Of a DNA stretch of 14,447 bases, positions 14,221 to 14,447 are shown piece after piece. The DNA is from CAZQAA01 sp964591255. Lineage in GTDB: Bacteria; Desulfobacterota; DSM-4660; Desulfatiglandales; Desulfatiglandaceae. The stretch covers positions 1-14,447 of the forward strand of contig CAZQAA010000070.1 of NCBI GenBank assembly GCA_964591255.1. Direction: 5' to 3'. The first letter of the stretch is position 1. Every line of letters starts with the position of its first letter. Below the pieces are notes generated by a model that was not told the origin of the DNA, did no database searches, and saw nothing but the letters and a program-made list of their open reading frames with translations. Both the position numbers and the translations under genes were made by a program.

Positions 14221-14240
14221 CCTGCCCGCCGGCAGGCAGG
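14221..14240. repeat. GC-rich imperfect inverted repeat
   Basis: CCTGCCCGCCGGCAGGCAGG folds back on itself with 9 of 10 possible pairs (the mismatch is C14227 with A14234). It lies 45 bases after the ATPase stop. It has the look of a dispersed REP-type palindrome, but only one copy is in the window, and there is no T-run for a terminator. Confidence 0.5.
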
Positions 14241-14319
14241 TGTCAAAAGGGTATGCCAAGCTTCCAAGCAGGTTTCATATTAGCGCCATGTAAGCACTTA
14301 AACAGACAGGTGAAAATCC

Positions 14320-14349
14320 TTGACTAAATAGCTAATTTTAGTTTATTTT
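14320..14349 (+). promoter_or_regulatory. Weak promoter candidate for the gene at the right edge
   Basis: TTGACT (14320-14325) and TATTTT (14344-14349) at an 18-base spacing, in an AT-rich stretch. The inverted repeat ACTAAA-N8-TTTAGT (14323-14328 and 14337-14342) lies between the boxes. Weak on its own; supported by the ribosome-binding site that follows. Confidence 0.3.
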
Positions 14350-14394
14350 GTCTAAGTTTTTAAAATACTCGGCTTTAACTCTCACAGGAGGGCC

Positions 14395-14447
14395 ATGAAT
14401 TATGGATCAAAAAGAGCCTCGTATCTCATACTGAGAGCGGGGCTTTG
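14395..14447 (+). CDS. Start of an unidentified gene, cut by the window edge
   Basis: A strong AGGAGG (14386-14391) precedes ATG 14395 by only 3 bases, closer than usual, and the frame stays open for 17 codons to the edge (M-N-Y-G-S-K-R-A-S-Y-L-I-L-R-A-G-L). The other nearby ATG (14402) has better spacing but stops after 10 codons. The fragment is too short to assign; the basic then hydrophobic residues could open a membrane or signal segment, which cannot be judged here. Confidence 0.4.
   Translation, partial: MNYGSKRASYLILRAGL

Noticed and set aside
1..14447. CRISPR array, phage module, toxin-antitoxin pair or known defence island
   Set aside because: No spaced direct repeats, Cas, phage structural or toxin-antitoxin genes are present. 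The helicase-DUF1998 protein resembles helicases in some defence systems, but its fused exonuclease and housekeeping neighbours fit repair better.

Overview
The window looks like a chromosomal segment of a Gram-negative, probably anaerobic, deltaproteobacterium-like organism (Desulfobacterota or a relative). This is an inference from the gene set: a stand-alone ADP-heptose synthesis adenylyltransferase (LPS core), a PanP-type aspartate decarboxylase, an oxygen-sensitive [4Fe-4S] quinolinate synthase, YkgJ and ComF proteins, and moderate GC content with AT-rich intergenic regions. No marker gene fixes the taxon.

Left part (1-4585). The window opens in the C-terminal end of an IS3-type OrfA, a scar with no OrfB. 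Next, on the minus strand, are pyrE and a Nudix CoA-pyrophosphatase-like gene whose start lies inside the end of pyrE. Divergent from pyrE is prfB (release factor 2), which is split by the classic CTT TGA C programmed +1 frameshift and therefore needs two reading frames to be annotated properly. Convergent with prfB is a minus-strand group II PLP decarboxylase resembling PanP (aspartate to beta-alanine), placed 26 bases downstream of nadA.

Middle (4612-12335). nadA (de novo NAD synthesis) is divergent from a long, tightly packed plus-strand operon: pncA, pncB (NAD salvage), a 967-residue helicase-exonuclease, a YkgJ-family cysteine cluster protein, a ComF-type phosphoribosyltransferase and rfaE2. 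Three junctions overlap by 4 bases (ATGA or GTGA), which suggests translational coupling. The nadA/pncA intergenic region has overlapping divergent promoter candidates with a 15-base AT-rich palindrome over both -10 boxes.

The helicase is the most interesting gene. An MrfA/YprA-like DExH helicase with its DUF1998 cysteine cluster is fused to a DEDD exonuclease domain like MrfB/YprB. In Bacillus these two are separate partners in mitomycin-type DNA repair.

Right part (12336-14447). A complete tRNA-Arg(ACG) with encoded CCA is followed by about 350 bases without a gene, then an AAA_14/DUF4143 ATPase, probably part of the accessory genome. Its start codon is the centre of a perfect 20-base palindrome. 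A third copy of the 9-base half-site lies in the spacer of a consensus -35 promoter, and predicted transcription starts at or next to the ATG, so the gene may be leaderless and self-repressed. The window ends with a GC-rich inverted repeat, an AT-rich promoter-like region and the first codons of an unidentified gene.

Plausible themes: cofactor supply from aspartate (NAD via nadA, CoA via PanP) with salvage on the facing strand, and DNA repair embedded in the NAD salvage operon.
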